The notes under the pieces were generated by a model. The model saw nothing but the letters and a program-made list of their open reading frames with translations, was not told the DNA's origin and did not search any database. 55,280 nt of DNA, taken from Elusimicrobiota bacterium. Its GTDB lineage: Bacteria; Elusimicrobiota; Elusimicrobia; FEN-1173; JAKLIF01. A program made the translations under genes and the position numbers. The stretch lies in assembly GCA_022709755.1 (NCBI GenBank), contig JAKLIF010000012.1:1-55280 (forward strand). The letters run 5' to 3'. Below are positions 40,767-49,156 of this stretch, piece after piece (position 1 is the first letter of the stretch; every line of letters starts with the position of its first letter).

Positions 40767-42539
40767 ATGTCATTTCGTGACCTGCACGACTTCATCCTCT
40801 TCCTCGACGAGAAAAAAGACCTCCGCCGCGTTCGCGTGGAGGTCGATCCGGAGTTGGAGATGACGGAGATCGCCATGCGCATCGTTCGTCAGGACGGCCC
40901 TGCGATCCTGTTCGAAAACGTCAAAGGGTCCGCGTTCCCCGTGCTGATGAACATCTTCGGAGCGGAACGCCGCATCCGGTGGACGTTGGGCCGCGATCCC
41001 GGCGATGTCGGGCGGGAACTCGCAGGGACAGCGCGTGATTTTATGCCGCCGAGGATCTCGTCGTTCTGGAAACATCGGGATCTCCTGCCCCGGGTTCTCG
41101 GGATGAAACCCCGACGGGCTTGGACCGCTCCCGTGCGGGACGTGTCGGCCCGTCCCGATCTGACTATCCTCCCCGTGTTGAAATGTTGGCCGAAAGACGG
41201 CGGCCGCTTCTTCACGTTCCCCCTCATCGTCACGCGCAGCCCCTCCAACCATATCCAGAACATGGGGGTCTACCGTCTTCAGATCTTCGACGAGACCCAC
41301 ACGGGGATGCATTGGCAGATCGAGCGCGGCGGCGCGTTCCATTACGAAGAAGCTGAACGGCGGAACGAACCGCTTCCGGCGGCCGTGGTGTTGGGAGGTG
41401 ACCCGATATTGCTGTTGGCGGGAGTCCTTTCCCTCCCTGAAGATTTCGATGAGCTTTCTTTTGCTGGATACCTGCGCGGCCGGTCCGTCCCGGTCGTAAA
41501 GACGACGCACGGCGGACTGATGGTGCCGGCCGACGCGGAGTTTGTCCTGGAGGGCGTCGTTCCCCCTTTCGTCCGAAAACCGGAAGGCCCTTTCGGCGAT
41601 CATTACGGTCATTATTCCCAGACGGCCCCGTTCCCCGTTTTCGAGTTGAAACGGATGGTCCACCGCCGGGGCGCGATCTATCCTGCGTCCGTCGTGGGAC
41701 GTCCTCCCCAGGAGGACCGGTTCCTGGGAGACGCCACCCAGCAGATGTTTCTTCCCCTTTTGAAACTCATCCATCCCGAGTTGGTCGACCTGTGGGCATA
41801 CCATGAGTCCGGGTTCCACAATCTCCTCGTGGCGTCGTCGGTCCAGCGCTATGAAAAAGAGGCGCTCAAGACGGCGTTCGCTCTCTTCGGCGAAGGCCAG
41901 GCCTCGTTGACGAAATGCATCGTGATGGTGGACCCGGAAGTTCCCGTGAGGGATTTCAAGAGCGTGTTGCGCTCTGTGCGGGACCATTTCGATCCCGAGG
42001 ACGATTTTCTGCTGTTGCCGGGAACCTCCCAAGACACACTGGATTTCACCGGCCGTCGGATGAACCGCGGGAGCAAGATGATTCTGGATGCCACTCAATC
42101 GCACAAGCGGCCGCGGCAGAAAAAAGAGGGCGGTTCGGCCCGCGCATCGGAATTCATGGATAAATTGGGCGGTTCCGTCGGGCCATGGCGCATTTGGGAG
42201 GACGCTCTCCTGGTGGTGCAGGTGAAGTCGGACGGTCGACGGTGGGTGGAACGTCTGGTGAAAGAGCCGGCCCTTCAAGGCCTGCCGTTGATCGCAGTGG
42301 TGAGCGAGGATATCCCGCTCGACGATCTGGGACAGATCATCTACGGCATTTTCAGCCGGTTCGACTGCGAGCTGGACCTTATTCCCGCCCATTCCGAACT
42401 GCGCGGTGGCCGCGCCATCGTGTCCGGTCCATTAGGTTTCGATGCCACCTGGAAAGAAGGATACCCGGAACCGCTGGTGATGGACCCGGACGTCGTCCAA
42501 AAAGTGACCCGCCGGTGGAGCGAATACGGGTTGCCGTGA
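40767..42539 (+). CDS. UbiD-family decarboxylase (MqnL-like)
   Basis: This enzyme uses prenylated FMN to decarboxylate aromatic acids, and in futalosine clusters it is expected to remove the carboxylate from 1,4-dihydroxy-6-naphthoate or its prenylated form. The 590 residues match the long family form. Family stretches include PEDFDELSFAGYLRG, PEGPFGDHYGHYSQ, and LPGTSQDTLDFTGRRMNRG. The ribosome site AAGGA precedes the ATG. Its stop overlaps the mqnE GTG (GTGA), so the two are coupled. Confidence 0.92.
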   Translation: MSFRDLHDFILFLDEKKDLRRVRVEVDPELEMTEIAMRIVRQDGPAILFENVKGSAFPVLMNIFGAERRIRWTLGRDPGDVGRELAGTARDFMPPRISSFWKHRDLLPRVLGMKPRRAWTAPVRDVSARPDLTILPVLKCWPKDGGRFFTFPLIVTRSPSNHIQNMGVYRLQIFDETHTGMHWQIERGGAFHYEEAERRNEPLPAAVVLGGDPILLLAGVLSLPEDFDELSFAGYLRGRSVPVVKTTHGGLMVPADAEFVLEGVVPPFVRKPEGPFGDHYGHYSQTAPFPVFELKRMVHRRGAIYPASVVGRPPQEDRFLGDATQQMFLPLLKLIHPELVDLWAYHESGFHNLLVASSVQRYEKEALKTAFALFGEGQASLTKCIVMVDPEVPVRDFKSVLRSVRDHFDPEDDFLLLPGTSQDTLDFTGRRMNRGSKMILDATQSHKRPRQKKEGGSARASEFMDKLGGSVGPWRIWEDALLVVQVKSDGRRWVERLVKEPALQGLPLIAVVSEDIPLDDLGQIIYGIFSRFDCELDLIPAHSELRGGRAIVSGPLGFDATWKEGYPEPLVMDPDVVQKVTRRWSEYGLP

Positions 42540-43618
42540 TATTTTCAGATAAGAGTCTTTTGCCGATCTGGAAGAAGGTCAGGGCCGGTCGCCGGTTGGA
42601 CCGCCGGGAAGGACTCCGGCTCTTCAAAACCCCCGATCTACTGGGTGTGGGCTGGATGGCGGACCAGGTCCGGACCCGAAAATGGGGTCGTCGGAGCACA
42701 TTCGTTGTAAACCGGCAGATCAACCCGACCAATATCTGTTCCAACCACTGCCGTTTTTGCCACTTTGGAGTCCCTCAAACAGCCCCCTCCGCTTATCAGA
42801 TGACCGTCCGCGAGATACTGCGCCTGATCACCCCGGACATCAAAGAAGTCCATATCGTCAGCGGACTAAATAAACATATGATCTTCAATGATTATCTGAA
42901 TATAATTAAAGCTATTCACTCGAGATATCCGGCCCTCCATATCAAAGCGTATACGGCGGTTGAGATCGACTTTTTTTCCCGTATTTCCGGGCTGTCCGTC
43001 CGGGAGGTTCTGGCCCAACTCAAAAGGGCGGGTGTCTCGTGTCTTCCGGGGGGCGGGGCCGAGATATTCAGCCCCCGGGTCCGGCGGTTGCTCTGCCCGG
43101 CCAAGATCGGTTGGACCCAGTGGGCGGCGGTCCACCGGGAAGCCCATAAGATAGGTCTCAAATCGAACGCCACCATGCTTTACGGGCATCTGGAGACGCT
43201 GTCCGAACGGGTCGACCATCTGGACAAATTGAGGTCCTTGCAGGACGTTTCGGGTGGATTCGTCTCGTTCATCCCCCTCGCTTTTCACCCGATCCCCGGT
43301 TTAACACCCCCTTCTGCCCTCACGGCGCTGGACCATCTCCGGGCGGTGGCTGTGTCACGTCTCTATTTGGACAATTTCGACCATATCAAGTCCTACTGGG
43401 TCGCCGTCGGAGAGACAACCTCCTCGGTGGCGCTCCATTTCGGGGCTGACGATCTGGACGGGACCATCGGGAAAGAGCGGGTCTATCATGCGGCCCGGGC
43501 CACGACGCCCGTCGGACTTGTGCGGGACCAGATGGTCCGACTGATCCGGTCGGCGGGGTTCGTTCCCGTCGAGAGGAACGGATGTTACCGGCCCGTCAAA
43601 GGATGGCGTTCGCCATGA
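42536..43618 (+). CDS. mqnE: Aminofutalosine synthase MqnE
   Basis: MqnE is a radical-SAM enzyme that joins the chorismate-derived enolpyruvyl benzoate to the adenosyl moiety of SAM, making 6-amino-6-deoxyfutalosine. Starting at GTG, which overlaps the preceding stop, it has 360 residues. The cluster cysteines C68-x3-C72-x2-C75 are in NICSNHCRFC. Later stretches AYTAVEIDFFSR, LPGGGAEIFSPRVR and GFVSFIPLAFHP match the MqnC/MqnE family. The next gene, mqnA, overlaps it by four bases. Confidence 0.95.
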   Translation: MIFSDKSLLPIWKKVRAGRRLDRREGLRLFKTPDLLGVGWMADQVRTRKWGRRSTFVVNRQINPTNICSNHCRFCHFGVPQTAPSAYQMTVREILRLITPDIKEVHIVSGLNKHMIFNDYLNIIKAIHSRYPALHIKAYTAVEIDFFSRISGLSVREVLAQLKRAGVSCLPGGGAEIFSPRVRRLLCPAKIGWTQWAAVHREAHKIGLKSNATMLYGHLETLSERVDHLDKLRSLQDVSGGFVSFIPLAFHPIPGLTPPSALTALDHLRAVAVSRLYLDNFDHIKSYWVAVGETTSSVALHFGADDLDGTIGKERVYHAARATTPVGLVRDQMVRLIRSAGFVPVERNGCYRPVKGWRSP

Positions 43619-44370
43619 AGAGCAAACCGCGAATCGCCCGGATCTCCTTCGCCAATACGGACCCGTTTTTTGCGGGGTGGAAAGGCGACCGATATAAGAT
43701 TGTGGCGACTCATCCCCGTCGGCTCGGTTTGTGGGCCCGTCAGGGTCGGGTGGACGCGGGATTGATGTCTCTGGCGGATTTTTGGAAGTGCGAGTCTGAT
43801 TTTGAACCACTTGGAAACCTGGGTATCGCCGCCACGCGACGGGTCCGAAGCGTCCTACTTTTCTCTCGAGTCCCCCTCCGTCGATTGAGGAATGCTCTCG
43901 TCGGTGTCACGGCGGAGACTTCCACGTCCATCCGTCTTCTAGGTCTTCTGCTGGGATCCAAGAGATCCCTTCGGATCCATCGGGGTTTCTCCCAAAAAGA
44001 CCGTGCGCGACTGTTGATCGGAGACAAGGCCCTGCAAGCCGGATATACCGGATTAAAAGGGTTTCCGCACGTGTATGATCTGGGACTTCTCTGGTCACGC
44101 CGGACGGGACACTCATTCGTGTTCGCCCAGTGGGTGGTCCGTCGGAATCTGCCGGAGAAGACCAAAGAGCGGATGAAAAAAGATTTGATGGCGTCGTTGG
44201 AGAGATACAGACGGAATAAAACGCTGTTCAGCCGTCTGTTCGCCGAACGATTGGGACTTCCTCCGGACATGGTGCGTCGTTATTTGGACGGATTCGTCTA
44301 TGAATTGAGGCCGGCCGATCTCAGGGCGGCCGCCCTGTTCAGACGGAAATTATCGGTGGAGAAAACATGA
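43615..44370 (+). CDS. mqnA: Chorismate dehydratase MqnA
   Basis: MqnA removes water from chorismate to give 3-enolpyruvylbenzoate, the first step of the pathway. The 251 residues begin at an ATG overlapping the mqnE stop. The periplasmic-binding-protein-like fold is shown by RIARISFANTDPFF, DAGLMSLADFWK and LLIGDKALQAGY; in the family these Ser/Asn residues line the substrate pocket. An upstream ATG 33 bases earlier lies inside mqnE and was rejected. It is coupled to mqnC by ATGA. Confidence 0.93.
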   Translation: MKSKPRIARISFANTDPFFAGWKGDRYKIVATHPRRLGLWARQGRVDAGLMSLADFWKCESDFEPLGNLGIAATRRVRSVLLFSRVPLRRLRNALVGVTAETSTSIRLLGLLLGSKRSLRIHRGFSQKDRARLLIGDKALQAGYTGLKGFPHVYDLGLLWSRRTGHSFVFAQWVVRRNLPEKTKERMKKDLMASLERYRRNKTLFSRLFAERLGLPPDMVRRYLDGFVYELRPADLRAAALFRRKLSVEKT

Positions 44371-45437
44371 ATATTTCCGCCATCACGAAAAATATCCTGC
44401 AAGGTCGGCGCTTGACCCGCTCGGAAGGACTGAGATTGTTGGATCCTTCCGTTTCATTGACAGAGTTGGGGGCATTGGCGCAGAGCGTTCGTTTTAAAAA
44501 GAATCCGGCTAAAAGGGTGACGTTCATCGTCGATACCAACCCGAATTACACGAATATCTGCGAACACCGGTGCGCATTTTGCGCTTTTTACAGACGAAAA
44601 GGACAGAAAGATGCTTATGTGTTGACGCCGGACCAGGTCATGACGCGTGTTCGATGGGCTGTTCGCCGTGGAGCGAAGACGATTTTATTGCAAGGAGGAT
44701 GCAATCCAGAGATTCCGTTCGCTTATTATACGGAATTGGTCAGACGGGTTAAAAAAGCATATCCGACAGTCACCCCCCATTTTTTCAGCGCGCCGGAGAT
44801 CATCATGATGTCCCGTTCGTCGGGGCAGAGCATTCAGTCTGTCTTGGCTGAATTATGGGCGGCTGGAATGAGGACGTTGCCTGGTGGCGGAGCCGAAATA
44901 TTGTCGGATCGCGTCAGAAAAAAGGTGTCACCTCTTAAAGGAACACCGAAAGAATGGCTGGAAGTCCATCGGATTGCCCACCGGATGGGTTATCGCAGCA
45001 CGGCCACCATGATGTTCGGTCATATTGAAAAGGATGAAGATATCATCGATCATTTGGACCGGATCCGGTCTTTGCAGGACGAGACCGGCGGTTTTACCGC
45101 ATTCATCCCGTGGAGTTTCAAACCGCAGGGCACCGCGTTACAGTCGCGTATTCGCGGGTCGGCCAGCCCTGTCCGTTATCTCAGGATATTGGCCCTGTCT
45201 CGGGTTTATCTCGATAATTTCCCCCATATTCAGGGCTCGTGGTTTTCCGAAGGAAAAGAAGCCGGAATGATGGCGTTGTATTTTGGAGCGGACGATATGG
45301 GCGGGACCGTTTTGGAAGAGAACGTTCATGCGGCGTCGGGGGTGAAGAACAGAGCGACGGCCGAGGACGTAAAAGATTTGATTCGATCTGCCGGTTTTAC
45401 TCCCATAGAGCGAACAACGGATTATAAGGTTTGTTAG
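44367..45437 (+). CDS. mqnC: Dehypoxanthine futalosine cyclase MqnC
   Basis: MqnC is the second radical-SAM enzyme of the pathway; it closes the naphthalene ring. The 356 residues have cluster cysteines C65-x3-C69-x2-C72 in NICEHRCAFC, LLQGGCNPEIPF, and TLPGGGAEILSDRV. It resembles MqnE as paralogues do, and the neighbours settle the assignment. The DNA is less GC-rich than mqnP and ubiD. Its stop overlaps the convergent mqnD stop by four bases. Confidence 0.95.
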   Translation: MNISAITKNILQGRRLTRSEGLRLLDPSVSLTELGALAQSVRFKKNPAKRVTFIVDTNPNYTNICEHRCAFCAFYRRKGQKDAYVLTPDQVMTRVRWAVRRGAKTILLQGGCNPEIPFAYYTELVRRVKKAYPTVTPHFFSAPEIIMMSRSSGQSIQSVLAELWAAGMRTLPGGGAEILSDRVRKKVSPLKGTPKEWLEVHRIAHRMGYRSTATMMFGHIEKDEDIIDHLDRIRSLQDETGGFTAFIPWSFKPQGTALQSRIRGSASPVRYLRILALSRVYLDNFPHIQGSWFSEGKEAGMMALYFGADDMGGTVLEENVHAASGVKNRATAEDVKDLIRSAGFTPIERTTDYKVC

Positions 45438-46288
45438 ACAGGATCAATGAATTCCAATGAAACGGATTTTTTAAGGAAACCTGCCTTCCGAGCAGAAGCG
45501 TAGAGTGTTTTCAGGGATTTTCGTCCTTCTTCGTCGAGATAAAGCGTGTCTTTGTTGACATACATCCGCACGAAACGGGTCCCGGTTTTGGTCCCGATCC
45601 CCCTCCCGAATTTCAACGCATACTTCATCGCTTCCCTCGGATGAGCCATCGCACAACGGATACTCTCCAAAAAAGCCCGTGCCACTTGTTCTGCGAGTGG
45701 ACGCCCTAACTTCTTTTTGATGATGTCCAATCCCAGAGGTATCGGCAGGCCTGTTTTACGATACCACCATTCCCCTAGATCCACCGCTCTCGATAATCCC
45801 ATCTGTTTGTAGGTGAGTTGTCCTTCGTGGATGATGAGTCCTCCGTCCACGGCCCCCTTTTTAACAAGTGAAAGGATCTTGTCGAACCGTGTTTCGATGG
45901 ACTTAAAGTTCTTTCGATAAAGCCGCAGGAGCAGGTTGGCCGTGGTGAACCGGCCGGGAACGGCGATCCGAAGGCCGTTCCAATCAGAAGAACGCAGTTT
46001 GCAGGCGGTTTCCGGCCGGCAGACGATGGACGGGCCGTATCGTCTGCCCATGGACGTGCCGACGGAAAGGATCCAGTAATCCTTTGCCACGGCCGGATAT
46101 GAAGCGGCTGAAATGGCGGTCACGTCGTATCGGGACTGGAGAGCCCGCTTGTTCAGTGTTTCGATATCTTTGATGACGTGTCGGATCCGATATCCGGGAA
46201 TGGAAACTTTCCCACAATGGAACCCGTAGAACATGAAGGCGTCGTCCGGATCCGGACTATGGGCGAACGTGATGGTTTTATGGGGCAT
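45434..46288 (-). CDS. mqnD: 1,4-dihydroxy-6-naphthoate synthase MqnD
   Basis: MqnD converts cyclic dehypoxanthine futalosine to 1,4-dihydroxy-6-naphthoate. The 284 residues open with ITFAHSPDPDDAFMFYGF, the family signature, and have GGLIIHEGQLTYKQMGL. It is convergent with mqnC (stops overlap by four bases), unlike clusters in which all mqn genes run together, and it leads a Rieske gene upstream only loosely (17 bases). Composition resembles mqnC. Confidence 0.94.
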   Translation of the reverse strand: MPHKTITFAHSPDPDDAFMFYGFHCGKVSIPGYRIRHVIKDIETLNKRALQSRYDVTAISAASYPAVAKDYWILSVGTSMGRRYGPSIVCRPETACKLRSSDWNGLRIAVPGRFTTANLLLRLYRKNFKSIETRFDKILSLVKKGAVDGGLIIHEGQLTYKQMGLSRAVDLGEWWYRKTGLPIPLGLDIIKKKLGRPLAEQVARAFLESIRCAMAHPREAMKYALKFGRGIGTKTGTRFVRMYVNKDTLYLDEEGRKSLKTLYASARKAGFLKKSVSLEFIDPV

Positions 46289-46306
46289 AAAATGGATCGA
46301 GAAGGG

Positions 46307-46612
46307 CTAAATCTCGATATGGATATAGTCGTCGGTGACGGAGATCGGGTATGTTTTGATATGAAAATCCGGGCCGGCGACGACGGCTCCTGTCTGGAGT
46401 TCGATGATCCACGAATGCCAGGGGCAGACCACCTTCGTGCCGTCGCGTTTTCCGTCATGAATAGGCAGGTTTCGATGGGGGCAGGCGTTTCGGACGGCGT
46501 AGAGTCGGCCGTCGACGTTGAAGAGGGCGATATCGGTTTCCGCGATCTTGACGGCGAGTGATTTGCCGGGCGGTATTTCGTTGAGAGCCGCCACCCGGAC
46601 TTTTTCACTCAC
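46307..46612 (-). CDS. Rieske [2Fe-2S] ferredoxin
   Basis: This 101-residue protein is one Rieske domain with C-x-H (CPH) and C-x2-H (CPWH) ligands in ACPHRNLPIHDG and VVCPWHSW. It has no membrane anchor, so it resembles the small NirD/dioxygenase-ferredoxin group and carries electrons for an unidentified partner. It lies just after the DJ-1-like gene and before mqnD on the same strand. Confidence 0.93.
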   Translation of the reverse strand: MSEKVRVAALNEIPPGKSLAVKIAETDIALFNVDGRLYAVRNACPHRNLPIHDGKRDGTKVVCPWHSWIIELQTGAVVAGPDFHIKTYPISVTDDYIHIEI

Positions 46613-46619
46613 GATTATT

Positions 46620-47141
46620 TCATTTCTCCAGGGAGGCGATGATCGCTTTGCAGAAAGCGGGCAGGTCTTCGGGTTTGCGGGCCGTGATGAGGTTCCCGTC
46701 CACGACCGTCTCTTTGTCCACCCATCGGGCTCCGGCGTTGGATACGTCGTCGCGAATGGCCGAGAAGGAGGTGGCGGTCTTTCCTTTAAGGACGTTCGCG
46801 GAGGCCAGCACCCATCCGCCGTGGCAGATGGAGGCGACGATCTTCCCCTTTTTGAAGACCCCGCGCACGAGTTTTAAAACAGATTCATAGCGCCGAAGAA
46901 AATCGGGGGCCCAACCGCCCGGGACGATGAGCGCGTCGAGGGAATCGGCGTTCAGTTTGTCGGCGGTGACGTCGACGGCGGCCGGATATCCGTATTTGCC
47001 TTTGTATTCTGCCGCGCTCCCGGTGCCGATGAACAGGACCTCGGCGCCTTCTTCCTGCAAGCGCAGGGCCGGGAACCATACTTCGAGGTCCTGATAGTCT
47101 TTTTCGACGAGAATGCCGACGGTTTTTCCCTTCAGCGTCAT
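46620..47141 (-). CDS. DJ-1/PfpI family protein
   Basis: The 173 residues from the ATG overlapping the pepA stop (ATGA) form a class I glutamine-amidotransferase-like domain. The nucleophile elbow is in ASICHGGWVLASA, with GILVEKDYQDLEVWFPALRL and GGWAPDFLRR completing the PfpI pattern. Members have been described as proteases, glyoxalases or deglycases, so the exact activity is uncertain. An upstream longer frame was rejected as antisense-like extension into pepA. Confidence 0.87.
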   Translation of the reverse strand: MTLKGKTVGILVEKDYQDLEVWFPALRLQEEGAEVLFIGTGSAAEYKGKYGYPAAVDVTADKLNADSLDALIVPGGWAPDFLRRYESVLKLVRGVFKKGKIVASICHGGWVLASANVLKGKTATSFSAIRDDVSNAGARWVDKETVVDGNLITARKPEDLPAFCKAIIASLEK

Positions 47142-48616
47142 GCCGTTCTCCCGAGGATGTAGTTCAAAATCGTTCGCACCATCACGCCGGTCCCGCCCGG
47201 AGGGCAGAGGGCGTTCCCTTTTTTCGTCCAGGACACGCTGGCGATGTCGATGTGGGCCCACTTCTTCTGTCCGATGAACTCCTGCAGGAAGACGCCGCCG
47301 ATGATGGTCCCGGCTTCGCCCGGGTTCCCCATATTCTTCAAGTCGGCCACGTCGCTGAGGATGTGGTCACGATAGTTTTTCTCCAACGGCAGTTCCCAGA
47401 CCTTTTCTCCGGAGAGGCGTGAGGCCTCCTTCAGCCGGTTTTTCAGGGCTGTATCGTTCCCCAGGAGGGCCGCGTATTCACGTCCGAGGGCGATGGTGCA
47501 GGCCCCGGTGAGGGTGGCCACGTCCACGATCTCATCGACGGTCAGGGTGGAGGCATAGGACAGCGCGTCGGCCAGGATCAGGCGTCCTTCGGCGTCGGTA
47601 TTGAGGACTTCGATGGTCTTTCCGTTCATCGCCTGGAGAACATCGCCGGGTTTGCAGGCGTCGTCGCCCGGCATGTTCTCCGTCAAAGGGATCAGCCCGT
47701 GGATCTCCACGGCGGGTTTAAGAAGAGGCAAGGCCTTGAAAACGGCCATCACGGCGGCGGCCCCCGACATGTCGGACTTCATGGTGGTCATGCTGTCAGC
47801 GGGTTTCAGCGACAGGCCGCCGGAATCGAAAGTGATCCCCTTTCCGACGATCGCGAGGCGTTTCCGGGCCTTCGTCTTGGGACGATAGTGGAGGTGGACG
47901 AACGCCGGCGGATGGGCGCTCCCCCGGTTGACGCCGAGCAGGACCATCATCTTCATGCGGAGGAGGTCTTTCTTTCCGAAGACGTTCACCTGGATGGAGG
48001 GGCAGGCCAGTCCGCGGGCCAATCCGGCCAGGGTGTCGGGCGTTTTCTGGCTCGGGGATTCGTTGATGAGGTCTCGGGCGTAGATCACGGAGTCGGCCGC
48101 GATGGATCCGCGCTGGATGTTCCCTTGCGCTCGTCGGGGATTGAGTCGGGACGGAACGACGAACGCCACGTTCTGAAGGGATTTTGAGGGTTTGGAGACG
48201 TTCTTATATTTGGTGTAGGAGTAGGACCCCAACAGGATTCCCTCGGTGACGGCTTGGAGTATCAGGCCGGGATCCTTGATGTTCGAGGGGATCAGGATGG
48301 AGAGTGTTTCCCAGCCGGCGTCTTTGGCCCGCCGGGCCGCGGAGGCCGCGCAATGCCGGTAAACGGCGGGGTCGTTCGCCGCGCCCGTTCCGACGGACAG
48401 CAACAACAGTCTGGAAGAAGGTTGTCCGCTCGGGTTCCTCAGAAGGAAGGATCCGCCGGTTTTCCCTTCGAACCCGTCTTCCCGGGCGGTGGTCAGCAGC
48501 GAGGACGGGAGGGTGAGGGACGAGGGTATCTGGCGGAGGACCGCGCCGGAGGGATGGACGAAGACAGCCAACGGCGCATCGGAATCGGGACGTGAGGTGG
48601 TGGAGAATCGGATCAT
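47138..48616 (-). CDS. pepA: Leucyl aminopeptidase (M17)
   Basis: This cytosolic two-metal exopeptidase removes N-terminal residues from peptides. The 492 residues comprise an N-terminal macro-like domain and a catalytic domain with VGKGITFDSGGLSLKP, SDMSGAAAV and NTDAEGRLILADAL, which hold the metal ligands and bicarbonate-site Arg. The C-terminus shows PPGGTGVMVR. It is followed by the DJ-1-like gene with a four-base overlap. Full length. Confidence 0.95.
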   Translation of the reverse strand: MIRFSTTSRPDSDAPLAVFVHPSGAVLRQIPSSLTLPSSLLTTAREDGFEGKTGGSFLLRNPSGQPSSRLLLLSVGTGAANDPAVYRHCAASAARRAKDAGWETLSILIPSNIKDPGLILQAVTEGILLGSYSYTKYKNVSKPSKSLQNVAFVVPSRLNPRRAQGNIQRGSIAADSVIYARDLINESPSQKTPDTLAGLARGLACPSIQVNVFGKKDLLRMKMMVLLGVNRGSAHPPAFVHLHYRPKTKARKRLAIVGKGITFDSGGLSLKPADSMTTMKSDMSGAAAVMAVFKALPLLKPAVEIHGLIPLTENMPGDDACKPGDVLQAMNGKTIEVLNTDAEGRLILADALSYASTLTVDEIVDVATLTGACTIALGREYAALLGNDTALKNRLKEASRLSGEKVWELPLEKNYRDHILSDVADLKNMGNPGEAGTIIGGVFLQEFIGQKKWAHIDIASVSWTKKGNALCPPGGTGVMVRTILNYILGRTA

Positions 48617-48627
48617 AGGTTCAACGA

Positions 48628-48648
48628 CGGGGGCGTTGTGCGCCCCCG
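48628..48648 (-). terminator. GC hairpin between dksA-like gene and pepA
   Basis: A perfect 8-bp stem (CGGGGGCG / CGCCCCCG) with a five-base loop lies in the 41-base gap. No T tract follows on the minus strand, so termination is possible but weakly supported. Confidence 0.4.
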
Positions 48649-48657
48649 GAGCGGCGC

Positions 48658-49077
48658 CTAGCCCTTCGGGGTTTCAGCCCGGGATTGGCATTGGATGCAA
48701 TAACGGGCGTGAGGCATGGCTTTCAGGCGGATCTTCAGGATCTTTTTGGAGCAGAATTCGCACAGGCCGAACTTCCCCTGTTCGATCTTCCTCAAGGCCG
48801 CCTCGATGGCGTCGAGCATCTGGCGTTCGTTGTCGGACAGTTCGAAGAGGAGCTCCCTCTCGGAGGTCTGGGTGGCCACATCCGCCTCGTCGCCGACTTC
48901 CATGTCGGGCATCTCCGCTTCCTGTTTCCGACGGACGACGTTCAGGAGATCGTTCCTCATCTGCAAAAGCTTTTTCTCATAAGCCTGTGTGCCCTTTTGT
49001 TTGTTGATCTTGAGCACGACGGGCTTTTTGCTTTTCGATTTCTTTGTCTTTCGTGTCCGGCTTTTTTTAGAGGCCAT
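48658..49077 (-). CDS. DksA/TraR-type zinc-finger protein
   Basis: The 139 residues have a very basic, Lys-rich start, a helical coiled region, and a C4 zinc finger with C106, C109, C127 and C130 (CEFC ... CIQC). DksA-family proteins enter the RNA polymerase secondary channel and change transcription with ppGpp; this shorter relative may do so or be a general regulator. The ribosome site AAAGGAGA precedes the ATG. Its promoter is overlapped by palindromes. Confidence 0.88.
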   Translation of the reverse strand: MASKKSRTRKTKKSKSKKPVVLKINKQKGTQAYEKKLLQMRNDLLNVVRRKQEAEMPDMEVGDEADVATQTSERELLFELSDNERQMLDAIEAALRKIEQGKFGLCEFCSKKILKIRLKAMPHARYCIQCQSRAETPKG

Positions 49078-49116
49078 GACGCAGTCTCCTTTGAGGATGA
49101 TTTAGTGCTCTAGTTT

Positions 49117-49145
49117 AATTAAAACAAAACGTTTTGACCAGTCAA
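49117..49145 (-). promoter_or_regulatory. Promoter of the DksA-like gene
   Basis: TTGACT (49140-49145) and TTAATT (49117-49122) are 17 bases apart on the minus strand. The start near 49110 leaves a leader of about 33 bases with AAAGGAGA. Confidence 0.6.
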
Positions 49146-49147
49146 AA
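49125..49147. promoter_or_regulatory. Overlapping palindromes, candidate operator
   Basis: CAAAACGTTTTG (49125-49136) is a perfect 12-base palindrome, and TTTTGACCAGTCAAAA (49132-49147) has arms of seven bases around CA. Together they cover the -35 box and the spacer of the DksA-like gene promoter, where a repressor could act. Confidence 0.5.
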
Positions 49148-49156
49148 ATGGCCGTT

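Noticed and set aside
42185-42535. Longer mqnE start inside ubiD
   Set aside because: The upstream part overlaps 350 bases of ubiD in another frame. The GTG overlapping the ubiD stop gives the expected 360-residue protein.
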